Shown: one piece after another, positions 1-12,488 of the stretch
Layout: each line of letters starts with the position of its first letter
Numbering within the stretch: the stretch's first letter is position 1
Source: Trema orientale
Lineage: Eukaryota > Streptophyta > Magnoliopsida > Rosales > Cannabaceae
DNA length: 64,000 bases
NCBI GenBank assembly: GCA_002914845.1
Contig: JXTC01000249.1
Coordinates: 83,809 to 147,808 of the forward strand
Reading direction: 5' to 3'
Made by a program: the position numbers and the translations under genes
The notes under the pieces: generated by a model
Seen by the model: only the letters and a program-made list of their open reading frames with translations
Told to the model about the DNA's origin: nothing
The model's database searches: none

Positions 1-33
1 AAGCTTGGTGGTTCGTTGGGATCTTGCATTCTG

Positions 34-533
34 GTGAGTCGCTACCTCCTAGTCTTTCTGGTTCGAGCTCAATAATGTCTGGGATTGGTTCTTCAGTGTC
101 GGTTTTCGAAATGGAAATCTTTTTTTTTTTTTTTGTTGATTTTCGTAACCCTATCCATGGGTTGAGATTTCTTTCCTCATTTTGAGTTTGGTTTTTTTTG
201 GGTTTTTTTTTTCTATTTATTTATATATTTATTTTTGCTGAACTCTGATTTAGCTGGTTAGTATTTTCATGCTATTTTGTAAGATAGCCGCCATTAATGC
301 TGGAGGAATGAAAAGGGAGGAAGAAGATTAGACTAGTCATTCGTTTGAAGTGAATCTGTGCATGAATCTAGTTCTGCTCACTGATTTGTTTGATTTGATG
401 TTGTTGCCTTGTTGTTGTGGGATTGTTAAGGTTTTATAGTTTTAAACTTATTTGTTGCTTCTTGATGTGATGTTGTTCTTATCCATATCGAAAGTGATTT
501 TCCGAATTGAAATGTTTCGTGGGTATGTTGCAG
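34..533 (+). other. probable intron in the 5' UTR of the PI4K-gamma gene
   Basis: A GTGAGT donor lies at 34-39. A TATGTTGCAG acceptor ends at 533, after a T-rich stretch. No start codon in good context connects upstream sequence to the kinase frame, so this is best read as a leader intron. Bases 1-33 would be the end of leader exon 1 and 534-821 leader exon 2. The interval is a prediction from splice consensus only; transcript data would decide it. Confidence 0.5.
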
Positions 534-821
534 ATAATCTTTTCCTGCGGATCTCGTAATGGATCATTCAATGTAGCGTTAAGCTTTATTCACTTTCCTC
601 GTCATTCTTGTCTCGTGCTTCCGTTGTTTTCGGAATCTTTCGGGAAAACTTCAAGTTGGGTTTTATCCTATTAATGATTTTTTCGGAATTGGGTTTAGAA
701 ATTATTCAATCACCAGTGGCTTTGGAGTTTGGTGTCTCCTCGGGTGGGAAGAAGCTTTCCTCCTCCCCCGCCGCCACCTCTGTTTCCGGCCGTGACACCT
801 CTCACGTCCTCCTTTCGCTTG

Positions 822-2756
822 ATGTCTCGTGAGTTGGACAGCCCTGTTCAGACTCAGATGGCAGTTGCGATTTTTAATAGCCCGCTCAGCACGGAATATC
901 ATGGGAGCCAGAGAATGGAAGGGAAGCAGCCTGCTGGGAGGAGACGAGTTTTCGTGCAAACTGAGACTGGGTGTGTCTTGGGGATGGAATTAGATCGGGG
1001 TGACAATGCCCATACCGTTAAGAGGAGACTGCAGCTTGCTCTTAATGTCCCTACAGAAGAGAGCTCGCTGACGTTTGGGGATATGGTGTTAAAGAACGAT
1101 CTTAGTGCTGTTCGAAATGATGCCCCTCTTCTTCTTACTCGGAACCTTTTGCATAGAAGCTCATCGACTCCGTGTCTCTCACCCACTGGGAAGGATCTAC
1201 AGCATAGGGATAAGAGTGGGCCTATTGAGATATTGGGGAATTCAGATCACTTTGCCAGGACGAAACTATTGGTCAAGGATATTGTGAAGGCTATCAAGAT
1301 GGGGGTTGATCCACTTCCTGTCCGTAGTGGCCTTGGAGGTGCATATTATTTCAGGAACTCAAAAGGTGAGAGTGTTGCTATTGTGAAGCCAACAGATGAG
1401 GAACCATTTGCACCAAATAACCCAAAAGGCTTTATTGGTAAAGCTCTTGGGCAACCTGGGTTGAAGCCCTCCGTGCGGGTTGGGGAGACAGGGTTCAGAG
1501 AAGTTGCAGCCTACCTTCTCGATGAAGGACACTTTGCAAATGTGCCTCCCACTGCCTTGGTGAAGATCACTCATTCAATCTTTAATGTGAATGATGGAGT
1601 GAATGGGAACAAGCCTCACAAGAAGAAGCTGGTGAGCAAGATTGCATCTTTCCAACAGTTCATACCACACGATTTTGATGCCAGTGATCACGGGACGTCA
1701 AGCTTTCCAGTTGCTGCTGTGCATCGTATAGGGATATTAGACATTAGGATTTTTAACACTGACAGGCACGCAGGGAATCTTTTAGTTAAAAAACTTGATG
1801 GTGTTGGGCGATTTGGTCAAGTGGAGCTGATTCCTATTGATCATGGTCTTTGCCTTCCTGAAACTCTGGAGGATCCATATTTTGAGTGGATTCATTGGCC
1901 TCAGGCTTCAATTCCTTTCACAGATGATGAACTTGAGTACATCGAAAAGCTTGATCCGTACAAGGATTGTGACATGCTGCAAAGGGAGCTCCCTATGATT
2001 CGAGAGGCTTGTCTCCGAGTATTGGTCCTCTGCACCATTTTTCTCAAGGAAGCTGCTGCATATGGTCTGTGTCTTGCTGAGATAGGTGAGATGATGAGTC
2101 GGGAGTTTCGGAGTGGTGAGGAGGAACCCAGTGAGCTTGAGGTTGTTTGTATGGAGGCAAGGAGGATTATAACAGAGAGGGAGGTGAGGGAGGTGTTATC
2201 CCCAAAGGCTGATGTGAGAGATGAGGAGTTCCAATTTCCTATAGACTATGGAGAATGGGAGTTGGATGAAACACCAAAAATAGCTCCAGATGATTTTATG
2301 ATCAGATCACCGTTCCATTTTGGAAATGGAAGTGGGCATGGTCGTTCACCACTCTCTAAACTGGAAGAAAGCATAGAGGAGGAAGAGGAAAGTGAGGAAG
2401 AATATCAAGAAGGGTTTGCAAATTTTCCAGTCTGTGAGATGATCCCGAAAATTTCACACCTTTCAATGTCGCTGAAGAGCACTAGTCTAAATGACAAGAA
2501 CCAAAAATGTCCAAAATATGCAGGATCAAAACCAGAAAACGGTTACATTGTGAATACATCAGCTGGTCACAGAAGTGCAAATGAGCAGCTTCCAGCAAGC
2601 ATGAGCTTTGTGAAGCTGGCAGACATGAACGAGGATGACTGGACACTTTTCCTTGAGAAGTTTCAAGATCTGCTGTACCCAGCATTTGCAAAACGCAAGT
2701 CTGTGACCCTAGGCCAGAGGCAGAGACAGAGGCTTGGTACTTCGTGCCAGTTTTGA
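822..2756 (+). CDS. PI4KG: phosphatidylinositol 4-kinase gamma (type II PI4K, UBL-kinase; gamma 5/7 group)
   Basis: Single coding exon of 644 codons. The start at 822 (MSRELDSPVQTQMAV) matches the N-terminus I recall for Arabidopsis PI4K-gamma proteins; the same frame is open upstream to a TTG at 729 but has no ATG there. A ubiquitin-like domain spans about residues 41-108. The PI3/4-kinase domain spans about 150-430, with a nucleotide-binding region GGAYYFRNSKGESVAIVKP (172-190), the catalytic loop NTDRHAGN (312-319, DRHxxN) and a DHG metal-binding motif (340-342). The C-terminal part has an acidic Glu-rich run (about 505-520) and ends in RQRLGTSCQF, typical of this plant subgroup. Family members have been reported to act as protein kinases, with weak or no lipid kinase activity in several cases, in hormone and stress signalling. 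All motifs look intact. Member assignment within the family is less sure than the family call. Confidence 0.95.
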   Translation: MSRELDSPVQTQMAVAIFNSPLSTEYHGSQRMEGKQPAGRRRVFVQTETGCVLGMELDRGDNAHTVKRRLQLALNVPTEESSLTFGDMVLKNDLSAVRNDAPLLLTRNLLHRSSSTPCLSPTGKDLQHRDKSGPIEILGNSDHFARTKLLVKDIVKAIKMGVDPLPVRSGLGGAYYFRNSKGESVAIVKPTDEEPFAPNNPKGFIGKALGQPGLKPSVRVGETGFREVAAYLLDEGHFANVPPTALVKITHSIFNVNDGVNGNKPHKKKLVSKIASFQQFIPHDFDASDHGTSSFPVAAVHRIGILDIRIFNTDRHAGNLLVKKLDGVGRFGQVELIPIDHGLCLPETLEDPYFEWIHWPQASIPFTDDELEYIEKLDPYKDCDMLQRELPMIREACLRVLVLCTIFLKEAAAYGLCLAEIGEMMSREFRSGEEEPSELEVVCMEARRIITEREVREVLSPKADVRDEEFQFPIDYGEWELDETPKIAPDDFMIRSPFHFGNGSGHGRSPLSKLEESIEEEEESEEEYQEGFANFPVCEMIPKISHLSMSLKSTSLNDKNQKCPKYAGSKPENGYIVNTSAGHRSANEQLPASMSFVKLADMNEDDWTLFLEKFQDLLYPAFAKRKSVTLGQRQRQRLGTSCQF

Positions 2757-5700
2757 GTTTGAGGCACCGATGTGTGGTGGTACGGTAGAAACTACTAAAG
2801 ATGCTGAATAAGATTTAGTAGGTTTCTGGCACTCGAGATTGGTATATTAGGTTTGGTTTATGAGTCTTCTCCCTGGAAGTAGTGGGGGTTCGACAGTAGG
2901 AGGAGGATGCTGTAAATATTCTTGGCATCAGCTGAGCGATGAGCTTAGTAGATTTGATGTATTTCTTCGTTTACGTCTTGTTTTGATTTTTTCCTTCTTT
3001 TTATCTTTCACTCCTTGTGGACTTGTTTGATAAATAATTTGTAGACTGAGATTTGTGAAAAAAAAAAGATATGTATAGTGAACTCTGTTTCTTCTCATAT
3101 CCATTTACCATCTTGGGTTTTGTTATTTCTACATGGCTGTAGTAAATGGTTGCCTGAAGTTTCTGATAAGCAACCAAAGTGACTTTTTCGATCTAACTTG
3201 CATGTTGTATTGGGATGGCATAGAAGAATATGTGTACGGCCGTTATATAACTTGGAGAATCGACCTCAGGAATCGTCACACTGATGGGTTTGAAGAGCAT
3301 TAAAAGCTGATTTGGTCTTGGAATCTAGTGACTTGGAACAGCTGGTAAGCAATTTGCGTTGTGTATGGTATCGCAAACTGGATTTAAAGTTAGCAAGGAA
3401 CATAAGAGGCACCTCTGTTGCTTGCGTCCTTTTCCTTGTTGGAATTGCTTTCTTTCTCTATAAGCAACTAAAGCAAACAATTTCCTAATGTAATCGTAGG
3501 AATAGTCTTTTAGTCACATTCATGTGCATTTGGTTCTGTTGGAACATCCGTCTCTTTAAAGACACTGTATGTTCATCTTTATTGGAATATAAAAACAAAT
3601 GTTAAGACATTTCTTATCAGCTTAAGCTTTTGCAAAGATCCGAAGAGTGACATGATATCATAGTCGCATTAGGAGTTTGGGAAAATTGTTGTGCTAACAC
3701 CTCTAGCTTGAACTCTCTCTCTCTAATAATAGAAGGAATCTTTAATCTTTTTGCTAAAAATTGGTACTTCTTGTGACGGAAGCCACTTTTCTTTTTCTGT
3801 CTTTTTAAGACTAAATGGTTGTTTGGATTGTATTGATTTGGATACTCTACATGCATCTCATGGTGACATCTTTCTGTTCCATAAAGCAATTGGCTATAAT
3901 CCACAGATTAAATTTCTTGTCTAATTACGACCTGCCGGCTCAACAAGTGGGCCTTATGCTCATTATCATGTATTGGTATGTATATCCATATTTATTCACT
4001 TTCAAAATACTTGTCGTTCTGAAAAGGACGACGCTCGTTTATGTCATGGCCATATGTCATGGTTGTTGAGATAAAAGAAAACTACGCAAGAAGGTTTCAA
4101 GAGAAAATTTTGGCGATGCTGACATAGGAAGAAGGAAAAGAAACAGCAGCCAACAAAAGGAACGTCACAAGTTAAGATCCCTCGAGCTATTGGGTCGAAA
4201 ACTATTTTAATATTGGCCTTTCCACTCGTCCTAGGGTCGTTACAATTACACGTCTTTATTTATTTATCTTTTTTTTTCATGTGCTTATTTTCTCTCTTTT
4301 TCTACCTCAATACTGCCAAAAAGTACATAAATGCTTTTTCTAGTATAAATCTTATTTCAGTAGATTCCTGGGTTTTCCCTATATTTGGGATATTGAGGAA
4401 TTGGAATTTTTTTACTTTATTTCTATTTGGGTGCTTGGGGGGTGGTATATGAATGGACAACGGTTCTTAGATAACTAAAGAGCTGATTTTAGTGGGATAG
4501 AGCTCTTTAGTCACTTGAGCAAAAAAAATCAGTTAAAAAAGATCAAGGAAGTCAGCTGTAGTTTTGGACTAAATATGACAAAACAGTATTTCTTTGTGGA
4601 AAAAGTAAATGTATATAGGGACAAAAAGAGTTCATTTTTAAGCATACGATCTTAGATGGTTACTGTTAAAAGAGGCAAGTTACTGGTCAACTAAGAAGTC
4701 AAACCAGGAGATTAGAACCAAGATTTTTGTTGGACAAAAGAGAATGTCTTTAAAAGTAGGAATAATCCTAACAAGTACCACGAGTAAGCTTGCTTGAAGA
4801 TGGGGTGGTAAGGTTACTATCGGTGGTGGGATTACGTTTTCTTTTGTTAACAAACAAACTTGGCTGTGACGATAATTCCCCCCATGTGAAAGATAGACAT
4901 GAAAGTTTGGTGGAGGTCTTCTGCCCAAAGTCATCACTTAAATTTGACCTGAAAATAAAAGAAATAACAAGAATATTTATACAAACACTGACTGTAGTTG
5001 ACGTGGCAGCCTAATCTCAAATGACTTGGAATTGTTTTGTAAGTTGTCAAGTGGAGTGGAATTTAATTACTCATTTATTTTTTGGGGTACATGTGGGTAT
5101 ATGGTTATTATGGTTTGAAATGCAAGACAAAATGATGGCCTAAGAGATGAGCAACGAGACAGACAAAAAAAGTGGGTCTGATCAGACTTGTCTGGTTTGT
5201 CCTTGCCATTACAACATCTTGAAGCAAAGTGATGGTAAAGTTTGGCCAAAAAGATTGTAGTCAATTGTGACTCTAAAGATATCTATGTTTCTTTCTTTTT
5301 TTTTTTTTAATTTTTTTTATTATAATAAAGATATTCATGTTTCGTTTATGTAAAAATTAGACATTTGTGAAACTCAGGTAAACTACTGTCATTGTGATGT
5401 GATAAATTAAGCAAATGACCGGAATCAATAAAAGAGGCACTTGAGAATTCATTGAAAAAGGAATGAAATTAAAAGGGAGAGGAGGAATGAGTTTTAATGG
5501 CATGGTCTAGCTCTTGTATGATTCAAGACAATTGAGATTACTTTTATGGGCTCTGTGTGATCTATGCAATGGATTGGGGTCTAATTTTCTCTATTTTGTT
5601 AAGGGCTGACTAGCTATTTGACCATTTTTTGTCCAAAATTTAGTATTAAGTTCAAAATTTAACTAATATGTAGTTTTGAAAATTTGTTTTATCAAAATTT

Positions 5701-6038
5701 TCAATTGTCAAATCTTAATAGCCTTTTTCTTATGCATAAATTACGTTGCATTACTTTATTAGTTTATCTTTAGTGTTCAGATTTTATTTTGATATTTAGA
5801 CAGAAATGTTTTTTGTGAACTTTATGTAATATATTTATTGAAATATCCTTATTATGCAACAAATAATTTTGTTTTTTTTTCCTTTGTTTTCCCCTTAAAA
5901 TAAGATTTAAATGTATAACCGTAATATACCACATTTCATATTATTAACCGTATAAATATATCCATCACTATATTCTGTGGCTATAAATTTTTAACTTTTT
6001 CAAAATTATAAATAGAATAATACTAAGCATCCTAATTA
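2757..6038. other. PI4K 3' UTR and AT-rich intergenic stretch
   Basis: About 300 bases after the stop look like 3' UTR; an A-run near 3060 could mark the polyadenylation zone. From there to 6038 I find no convincing gene. The small open frames at 3.6-5.3 kb have no recognisable motif and mixed low-complexity composition. No clear repeat family was recognised here. Confidence 0.4.
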
Positions 6039-6050
6039 ATATCCCACGTT

Positions 6051-6212
6051 GTTTTTTTTTTTTTAAAGTGGGGCTTAACTAATGACCACCAATTACTACA
6101 AATTAAAGGAAAATAACACACACACACTCTACCAAGGCTCGAACCCCTGACCCCCCCAAACTTACACACACATCCCACAAGCCTTGGACCAACTGAGCTA
6201 ACCCCAGTTGGC
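6051..6212 (-). mobile_element. tRNA-derived SINE, copy 1
   Basis: On the minus strand the element begins GCCAACTGGGG and carries a pol III A box (TTAGCTCAGTTGG). About 50 bases on is a B box (GGGTTCGAGCC). It ends in GTGGGGCTTAAC-like sequence near its 3' end and an A-tail, seen as a T-run on the plus strand at 6052-6064. Perfect 12-bp target duplications ATATCCCACGTT flank it at 6039-6050 and 6213-6224, as expected for LINE-assisted retroposition. A second copy lies at 40222-40387. The minus-strand reading frame through it is an accident of the repeat. Confidence 0.85.
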
Positions 6213-6224
6213 ATATCCCACGTT

Positions 6225-8504
6225 TTTAATACTAATATGTAGCATATAAGTTGTTACTATTCATTCGGTAAATGTTATTAAATATATTTGTGGTAAGTTT
6301 TAATACATTAATTCAATAGGGAGAATTTACAGAAGGGAGTCTATTAAATTCTCATGATGAAAAAAGGAACTCATAAAATATTTTCAAAACTATTCCTCAT
6401 TGCTATGTCACACATGTAAAATTACTTGAATACCCTATTCCCTAATAAACTCTAAAATACATCCTTCGATAACAAACCCCAGACTACTTTTGCCACTACC
6501 GCCGCCCGATCCTGACTCTGACCCCGGTGGCGCCTTCGCTTGAATAAGGTCGAAAAATTTCGATAGGGATCGAACTTGTTCTGATGCCTCTCCCACTTAT
6601 TCTAATCGATTTTCAATTAGGGTCGAAGCCACCGGTTGAAAATTTTCGACTGGTATTCGACTGGGTCGAATAACCGTTCAACCGTAGTTAAATATTTTCG
6701 ACACTAGTCGAACATGGCCAGCTGCCTTCCCAGCACCACATCCTTCATTTTTGATTTTTTCGACTTAGTCGAAAATTTTCGACTCGGGTCGAGTTAGGGC
6801 TAATTTTGGAACTCCAAAATTTTCATTAAATGATAAGGCAATAAAAGTCTTAGTTTTGTAAATGGTTAATATGTTGTCCTTTTTTCACCACATATATTAA
6901 AAGAGAGTCAAAGTTGATAATGTCCCATTTAATAACGACAATTCACATACCACGTGTGTATTGGTATCAAAAATTAGGATAATATATAGTTGAGATACAT
7001 TGTGACTACTCGTTACTAATATTGTGACAATTCTAAAAAAGTCATTTGAAAAAGAACTCCAAAAAGGTCGTTTTTGCATTGGAAAAAAGACCGTCGTAAG
7101 AGTATCTGGGCTCAAAATGACTATTTTATTTCTCCTTTTTAAAATGATTTTTTCACATAATTTTTGACAAGTTCAGAAAAAGTCATTATATAAAAAAAGG
7201 AAAAAAAAATTCATGAGAAATGGAATAGGCTAGGAATATTTTGGATTAAAATGACATTTTAGGAGTATTTTAAGAACTGATTTTTTTTCTATAAATGTCA
7301 CAATGTACACTGATAGGTGTCAAAATATCAGTGATTGGGTTGCAATATTAGCGATGACTGATTATAGCCTCTAAAATGTATGATCATATATTTTTGATTT
7401 TTCTAGAACTATTAGCGGTCACAAATCACTACTCGCCACACAATTCTAAAAAAATCATTTTTCAGAACTCTTATAAAATCCATTTTAATCCAAACTACTC
7501 CTAGCGAGATCCATTTTCCAAGAGTCATTTCCACCTCAGTGATTCCTAGTCAGGTCCAATTTCCCGTGGGCATTTCTTGTTCGGAGCCCATTTTTTAATA
7601 GGTAATAAAGCTTCAGCCCAATTTTGATGAGTAAGTAGCTTAAAGTCCCAGACAAAAAAAAACCAGCCCCCTTATTTGTCTTAACCACGTACCAGTGAAG
7701 TATAACACTCCCAAAAGGCCCAAGTATTTAGACAAAGATGCTACCTTCTAGGTTGACTAATGACTATTGAGTATTGAATATAAGATAGAGAGAGGGAGAG
7801 ATTTGGTTGAACTTGGAGTTAACGAGTATAAATTGGCTGAATTACAGTAAAATTAAGCTCCCATATTTGAGCAGAGATTGTGCATTTGATTTTCTTAGGT
7901 GTGTTAAGAGTTGAATACCGGACAAAGATTAATCACCTTCTGTGTTGACAAGTGAATTAGACAGATTTGTTTTAAGACTTTTAACACCTGAGGTGGGAAG
8001 AATTTAGAGCATATTAATTATAGTAAAACCGAGCTATTTTTTTTTTCTAAAATTTTATTATGAAATTTATACATAAATTGGTATATCTAAAATTTGAACT
8101 CTACCTCTCACACACTGATTAAGAATCTTAGACCGATTGAGATATTTTATACGAAAAGAGAAATATATTAAATTTTGATATATATATATTTTAAATGTGT
8201 TCTTCCTTACTTGAAGTTGTATGGTGGCATTATATTTGGCATGTTGGACATTGTATTAGATTTTGGCATTTACTTTGGCCTATTAACTTCCGTCTTGAGA
8301 AATCCATTCCTCCATATATTTTCTTGTATTTACTGTAGGGAATTTCATAACTTTGAATGCTGGATCCTCTGCTTCGGCTAAATCAGCCGCTTCTCTGCTT
8401 GTGCTGTTATAGGGCGCTGTCATTTATTTTTGGTAGGTTGATATTTTAACTAACATTATTGTTAATTTATGCTTGACGTTCCCTCAGTTTATTGTCGGTT
8501 TTTC
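6225..8504. other. intergenic; TCGA-rich patch and weak inverted repeats
   Basis: No gene is supported. The stretch 6548-6800 has about 14 TCGA tetranucleotides, including the palindrome GTCGAAAATTTTCGAC near 6770. Around 7190-7280 and 7445-7530 there are imperfect inverted copies of a sequence containing TTTTAATCCAAA, suggesting an old foldback element at roughly 6.99-7.56 kb. The remainder is AT-rich and featureless to me. Confidence 0.4.
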
Positions 8505-8715
8505 TAAGTATTTTTGTCCTTTTTCAATAGTGAATATTACAATATTATGTTAAAGTTAAATTTATTTAATACAGTATAATATATACTTTTTTCGGTATTA
8601 AATAACGCTCTCTGTATTGTATTAAATTTATTCCTGTATTAAATAATACAATACAAAAGCACAACCAAACATAATATTATATTTAATTAATGTAATACAG
8701 AGTCATAACAATACG
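8505..8715 (-). repeat. fragment of an AT-rich MITE-like repeat, also at 18.6 kb
   Basis: Read on the minus strand, this closely matches the start of the insertion at 18600-19160. Shared parts are TTGTATTGTATTATTTAATAC, a GAGAG-TATTATTTAATA block and the ATATTGT-ATAYTCAC end. Only the first about 200 bases of the longer copy are present. No coding capacity was seen. The boundary is approximate. Confidence 0.55.
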
Positions 8716-9833
8716 ACTTAAAGTCGCTACTTAGAGAACACATCAACCTATTTTAAAAATTGCATTATGCCCCATTGCTCCGCAATGGACTATAAAAGTT
8801 GGAGCTATGGTCCATAAGGAAAACAATGACTTACCAATTTTTTCAAAACTANTGTATTCACAAATCTCAAACTAGCCTAAGAAGAAGCTCAATTAATTTA
8901 GGCCGATTAATATGGTAACACATAGATCCATCCAGGCAATTAATCGGTTTGAACTTCGAACATCTAACGTCAAGCAAGTCTTGGTTGTTATTTGCTCCTA
9001 AGTTTTTGTCATAATTTAAGGCCAAGACAATATTGGTGGTTGTGATCTTGAGTTCATTTTTGTTGGCCAATTTTACGGGACTTAGAATAGGCCGAAACCA
9101 GGACATTGATACACTAAATTGGACCTTAGTAGATGCATGGGGTTTAAACTTCAATCTAATGGGGACTTCTTTTATGACAAATAATAATACATATAGAATA
9201 TTGAAGAAAGGAGTTAATGATTAGATATTATAGCGTGGAAATTCAAGATACGTCTGATTTAACGTGGCTGATTATGAACTAATATTTGAAACTAAATCTA
9301 TGTCAACAAAGTTTACAAAAATGACAACCATTTCTTATTTTGTTCTTAGTTTCATAATTATGGATAATGATTTCTTAGATAACGTAAAATACGGAACGAA
9401 CTTTGAAGAATATTCGGACTTGCATTATGTGGTCCTGGTTGATCTTCCATAAATTGAACACTGAAAATAATGGCACTTTCTAACAAACCAATCATTGGGA
9501 TCATTAAAATACAACTTGCTTTTGGTCTTTCACTTCCACATATATAGTTACATATGTGATCATACGAACCACACACATATATTATTGACTACCAAAACGA
9601 AAAGTACAATTAATATAGACCAATTATACAATATAATTAAATCCTATACATTCCATATAAGTTTTCATCCACGTACCACTTAATTCTATGCGTATGTGAA
9701 TTTTATACATATTTCTCTCCAGCAATTCGATATGGAATACCACATTATTACTACACTTTTGAAAATCTTCCGTGACCCAAAAAGAGTTTGAAACTATAAG
9801 CAATCAAAATCATTAACATAATTTTCACGTTAA
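8716..9833. other. intergenic, nothing recognised; one undetermined base
   Basis: AT-rich sequence with short open frames on both strands that show no motif I recognise. Base 8852 is n. This is the 3' flank of the glycosylase gene. Confidence 0.35.
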
Positions 9834-12488
9834 TTATATGTGTCTCCAAGGTCTCTCTGCGAGGCCAACACATTCATAATGCCTATAACAATCCACAAGA
9901 TGGTCAATAGTCAACCCCGCAGCCTGCATGAAGGAATGCACAATAACGGGCCCCACAAGACGAAACCCACGCTTCAACAAGTCCTTGCTCATGGCTTCAG
10001 CTTTTGGGGACCTTAGAGGAACATTTCTAGGGTACTTGTATCTGTTGATTACTGGCTTGTGATTCACGTAACTCCAAATGTAGTTGCTAAAAGATCCAAA
10101 TTCTCGAACAACCTAAATACAAAGTTGAAAAGAGGCTACCCTTATCAATATACCATGTGTATTTGTACTAACACTACTATTTGTGGCAACACTTTTTGTA
10201 TGTACTTAAAATTTACTTGGTTATAAACACTGTCACACTTGGTGGTAGTTGTGTGTTGTATGAAATTATTTGAGCATAGAAGATTAGAGGGTCGGAGGGT
10301 TTGCCTTTAATATGCATTTGGCATTGTCTACTATGCATCTCGCTCTGCTTTCAGCCAACATGATTGCTTTGTCTGATGATATATCCGCGATATCTTTGTC
10401 CCCCATTTTGGCAACGGTGCTTGGATCAAACCCATAAAAAGCTTCCCTGAAAACTCATGTGCCATGAACGTAATATGTGCAAAGCTCTACAGATAATGTC
10501 AAATGAAGCACGTTCGAAAATTTCCATTTTTTTTTAAATATATCAATGAGTGAAAGTATATTTATAGGAGATTAAGGCATATAAATTCATAAATATGACA
10601 AAAATTTCATATGGTAAATGAATTGTGGAATATCACATAGGGCACACAATTATATGAAGCAGGGAATTATATAATATCAAATTAATGAATATCATTTGGT
10701 CATATATATGTATATTAAAGGATACCTAAATAGCTCCCTTCTTTTGAGAATTTCAGTCCAATTGTAGTCCATCAACATGCCAGACATTGCAAGCAGCTCA
10801 AACAGTTGACTGTTAGGGTATAGTCATAAGAATTGGTCATCATAACACTTTGATTAATGGTGAATATTACATCCCTTGAGTTAAAATTTCGAAGGGACTT
10901 ACTTGTCATCATAGACTGGAACTCCCCAACACTCGTCATGAAATGCTACGTAAACTTTATCTGCGTAAAACCTTTTTGTCAGTACACATCGATCCAAATT
11001 AACATTATATACTATATTTCGTTAATAACTATATTACATTATAGAAATTTCAAGCCAAATGTATGTAGTATTATATATTTACATGTACAAAGGTTACAAG
11101 ACAAAGTAGGTGGAGACGCCGAAAAGTGCCCATAACTAACAAAATAGGCGTAAAATAATTTCTATATTCAACAACCTCTTGCTCTTGTAGGATTAGTATA
11201 TAATTGACTTTCTTATACTATTCCTTTTAATCATTGTCTGGAGTACTAACATATATAGAACAAGTTCTATGTTCGTAACAAATATAAGTGGATAACGTTA
11301 TCAAGGATAACTTAATATTATTTAGCTTTTTGATCGAACTATCTTAACCGCCGATAGTAGGCAGAACAAAATTCTTTAATTTTCTTTTTTATTCAAGTAA
11401 ATTAAACATTAAGAACTTTTCTTTAGATTCCCACTAGTACACAACTGCCATGGCTATATTGTCTTTTAATGTCTCTTTCCTTTATAAGCAGAAATGGACT
11501 TAAGATCTTCCCCTACATTGAAATTTCAGCAGCAATATTTGACACCAAAGTCCAACGCAAATGATGATCTATATCTATATTCACATTAAAGATGAACTTT
11601 CAAAGGAAATTAATTAAAAGATAGATAGATAAATCCAAGTTCAGAAAACAATTCATCATCTGATCTGGTCAATGGTCATTATTAATCAGCTAGCATTGTT
11701 GACATGATATGAGTCTTATCTACCACAATTCACAACCAGCCACATATTCATATTATCAGCTGGAACTAGATTCCTCTTGTTTTAATTAGACTTTCCCCTC
11801 ATAACATTACTGGTTTTTATTTTGGTTTTGCCTTAAACAAACAACTCACTATCCAAAAACACAAAGCTAAATTAAAGCAAATGAAAAATTCTTTATAAAC
11901 TTAACTGATAATATATATTACAATGAAAAATACTATCAACAGACGCGTTTTTCACTGTTAAGTGGTGCGGGTTCTACGTAAGTTTCACTATATAAAACCC
12001 ACTAAAATTAAGCACCTACGTCATCCGATAGACTTGTCTTTCTTGAGCAAAGCTTATATTACCATTCTATAAAACCTATAATAACCATAAATAAAAAAGT
12101 ACATACCACTGTTCTTTGTTATCCAATTGCACCTCTTCAATTCTGCTGGATCAATATTAGCAATATCCTGAGTTTGTTGCTGACCATTTTTGGGAGATGG
12201 CGCTTCTCTCCTTCGAGCTGGCGGCGCAATCAAGCGGAGAGCTAAAGAAATCTTTTGATCGAGAGGAGAACCGAAATCCGTAAGAGATGAGCTGTCGTTC
12301 GAGTTCTCTGACAGAGACAAGGACAACGAGGAGGAGAGGGAGAGAGACGAAGAGCTTTTCTGAAGACCAATTGGGTAGATTCTCTTGAGGTGTCTAGACA
12401 ACTTTAAGCTCGGGCTTGTAGGACTCTTCATCTCCTCTTTTTCATTAAGATTTGCTTGTTTTCTCCCATTTGCCTTTGACATGATCAT
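9834..12488 (-). CDS. DNA-3-methyladenine glycosylase I (TAG family), five exons
   Basis: Exons from splice consensus and family conservation: 12488-12107, 10960-10903, 10809-10726, 10446-10305, 10112-9834; total 945 nt, 314 residues. The enzyme removes 3-methyladenine from alkylated DNA to start base excision repair. The N-terminal about 110 residues are Ser-rich and probably disordered. The TAG fold starts at LKRCNWIT and continues FHDECWGVPVYDDNQLFELL. The zinc ligands known from bacterial TAG are recognisable: Cys in RCNW, His in FHDE, and His and Cys in DHLVDC. YNWTEIL and VGPVIVHSFMQAAGL are also conserved. The start ATG at 12488 has a second in-frame ATG two codons on. Introns 1-3 have GT donors; the fourth (10304-10113) appears to begin GC, because the frame requires the junction LK|VVREF and no GT is available. 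All exons join in phase, so the gene looks functional. Compartment is not clear from sequence. Confidence 0.88.

Noticed and set aside
1-6. HindIII site at base 1 as a biological feature
   Set aside because: More likely a cloning or clone-end boundary than a biological signal.
729-821. N-terminal extension of the PI4K frame with a proline run
   Set aside because: It begins at TTG, not ATG, and the conserved family start is the ATG at 822.
3617-5264. Small open frames of 65-95 residues on both strands
   Set aside because: No motif, no codon-use signal and low-complexity composition.
6120-6212. tRNA gene on the minus strand (A and B boxes)
   Set aside because: No cloverleaf acceptor stem closes, the sequence recurs with A-tail and target duplications, and it is a SINE head.
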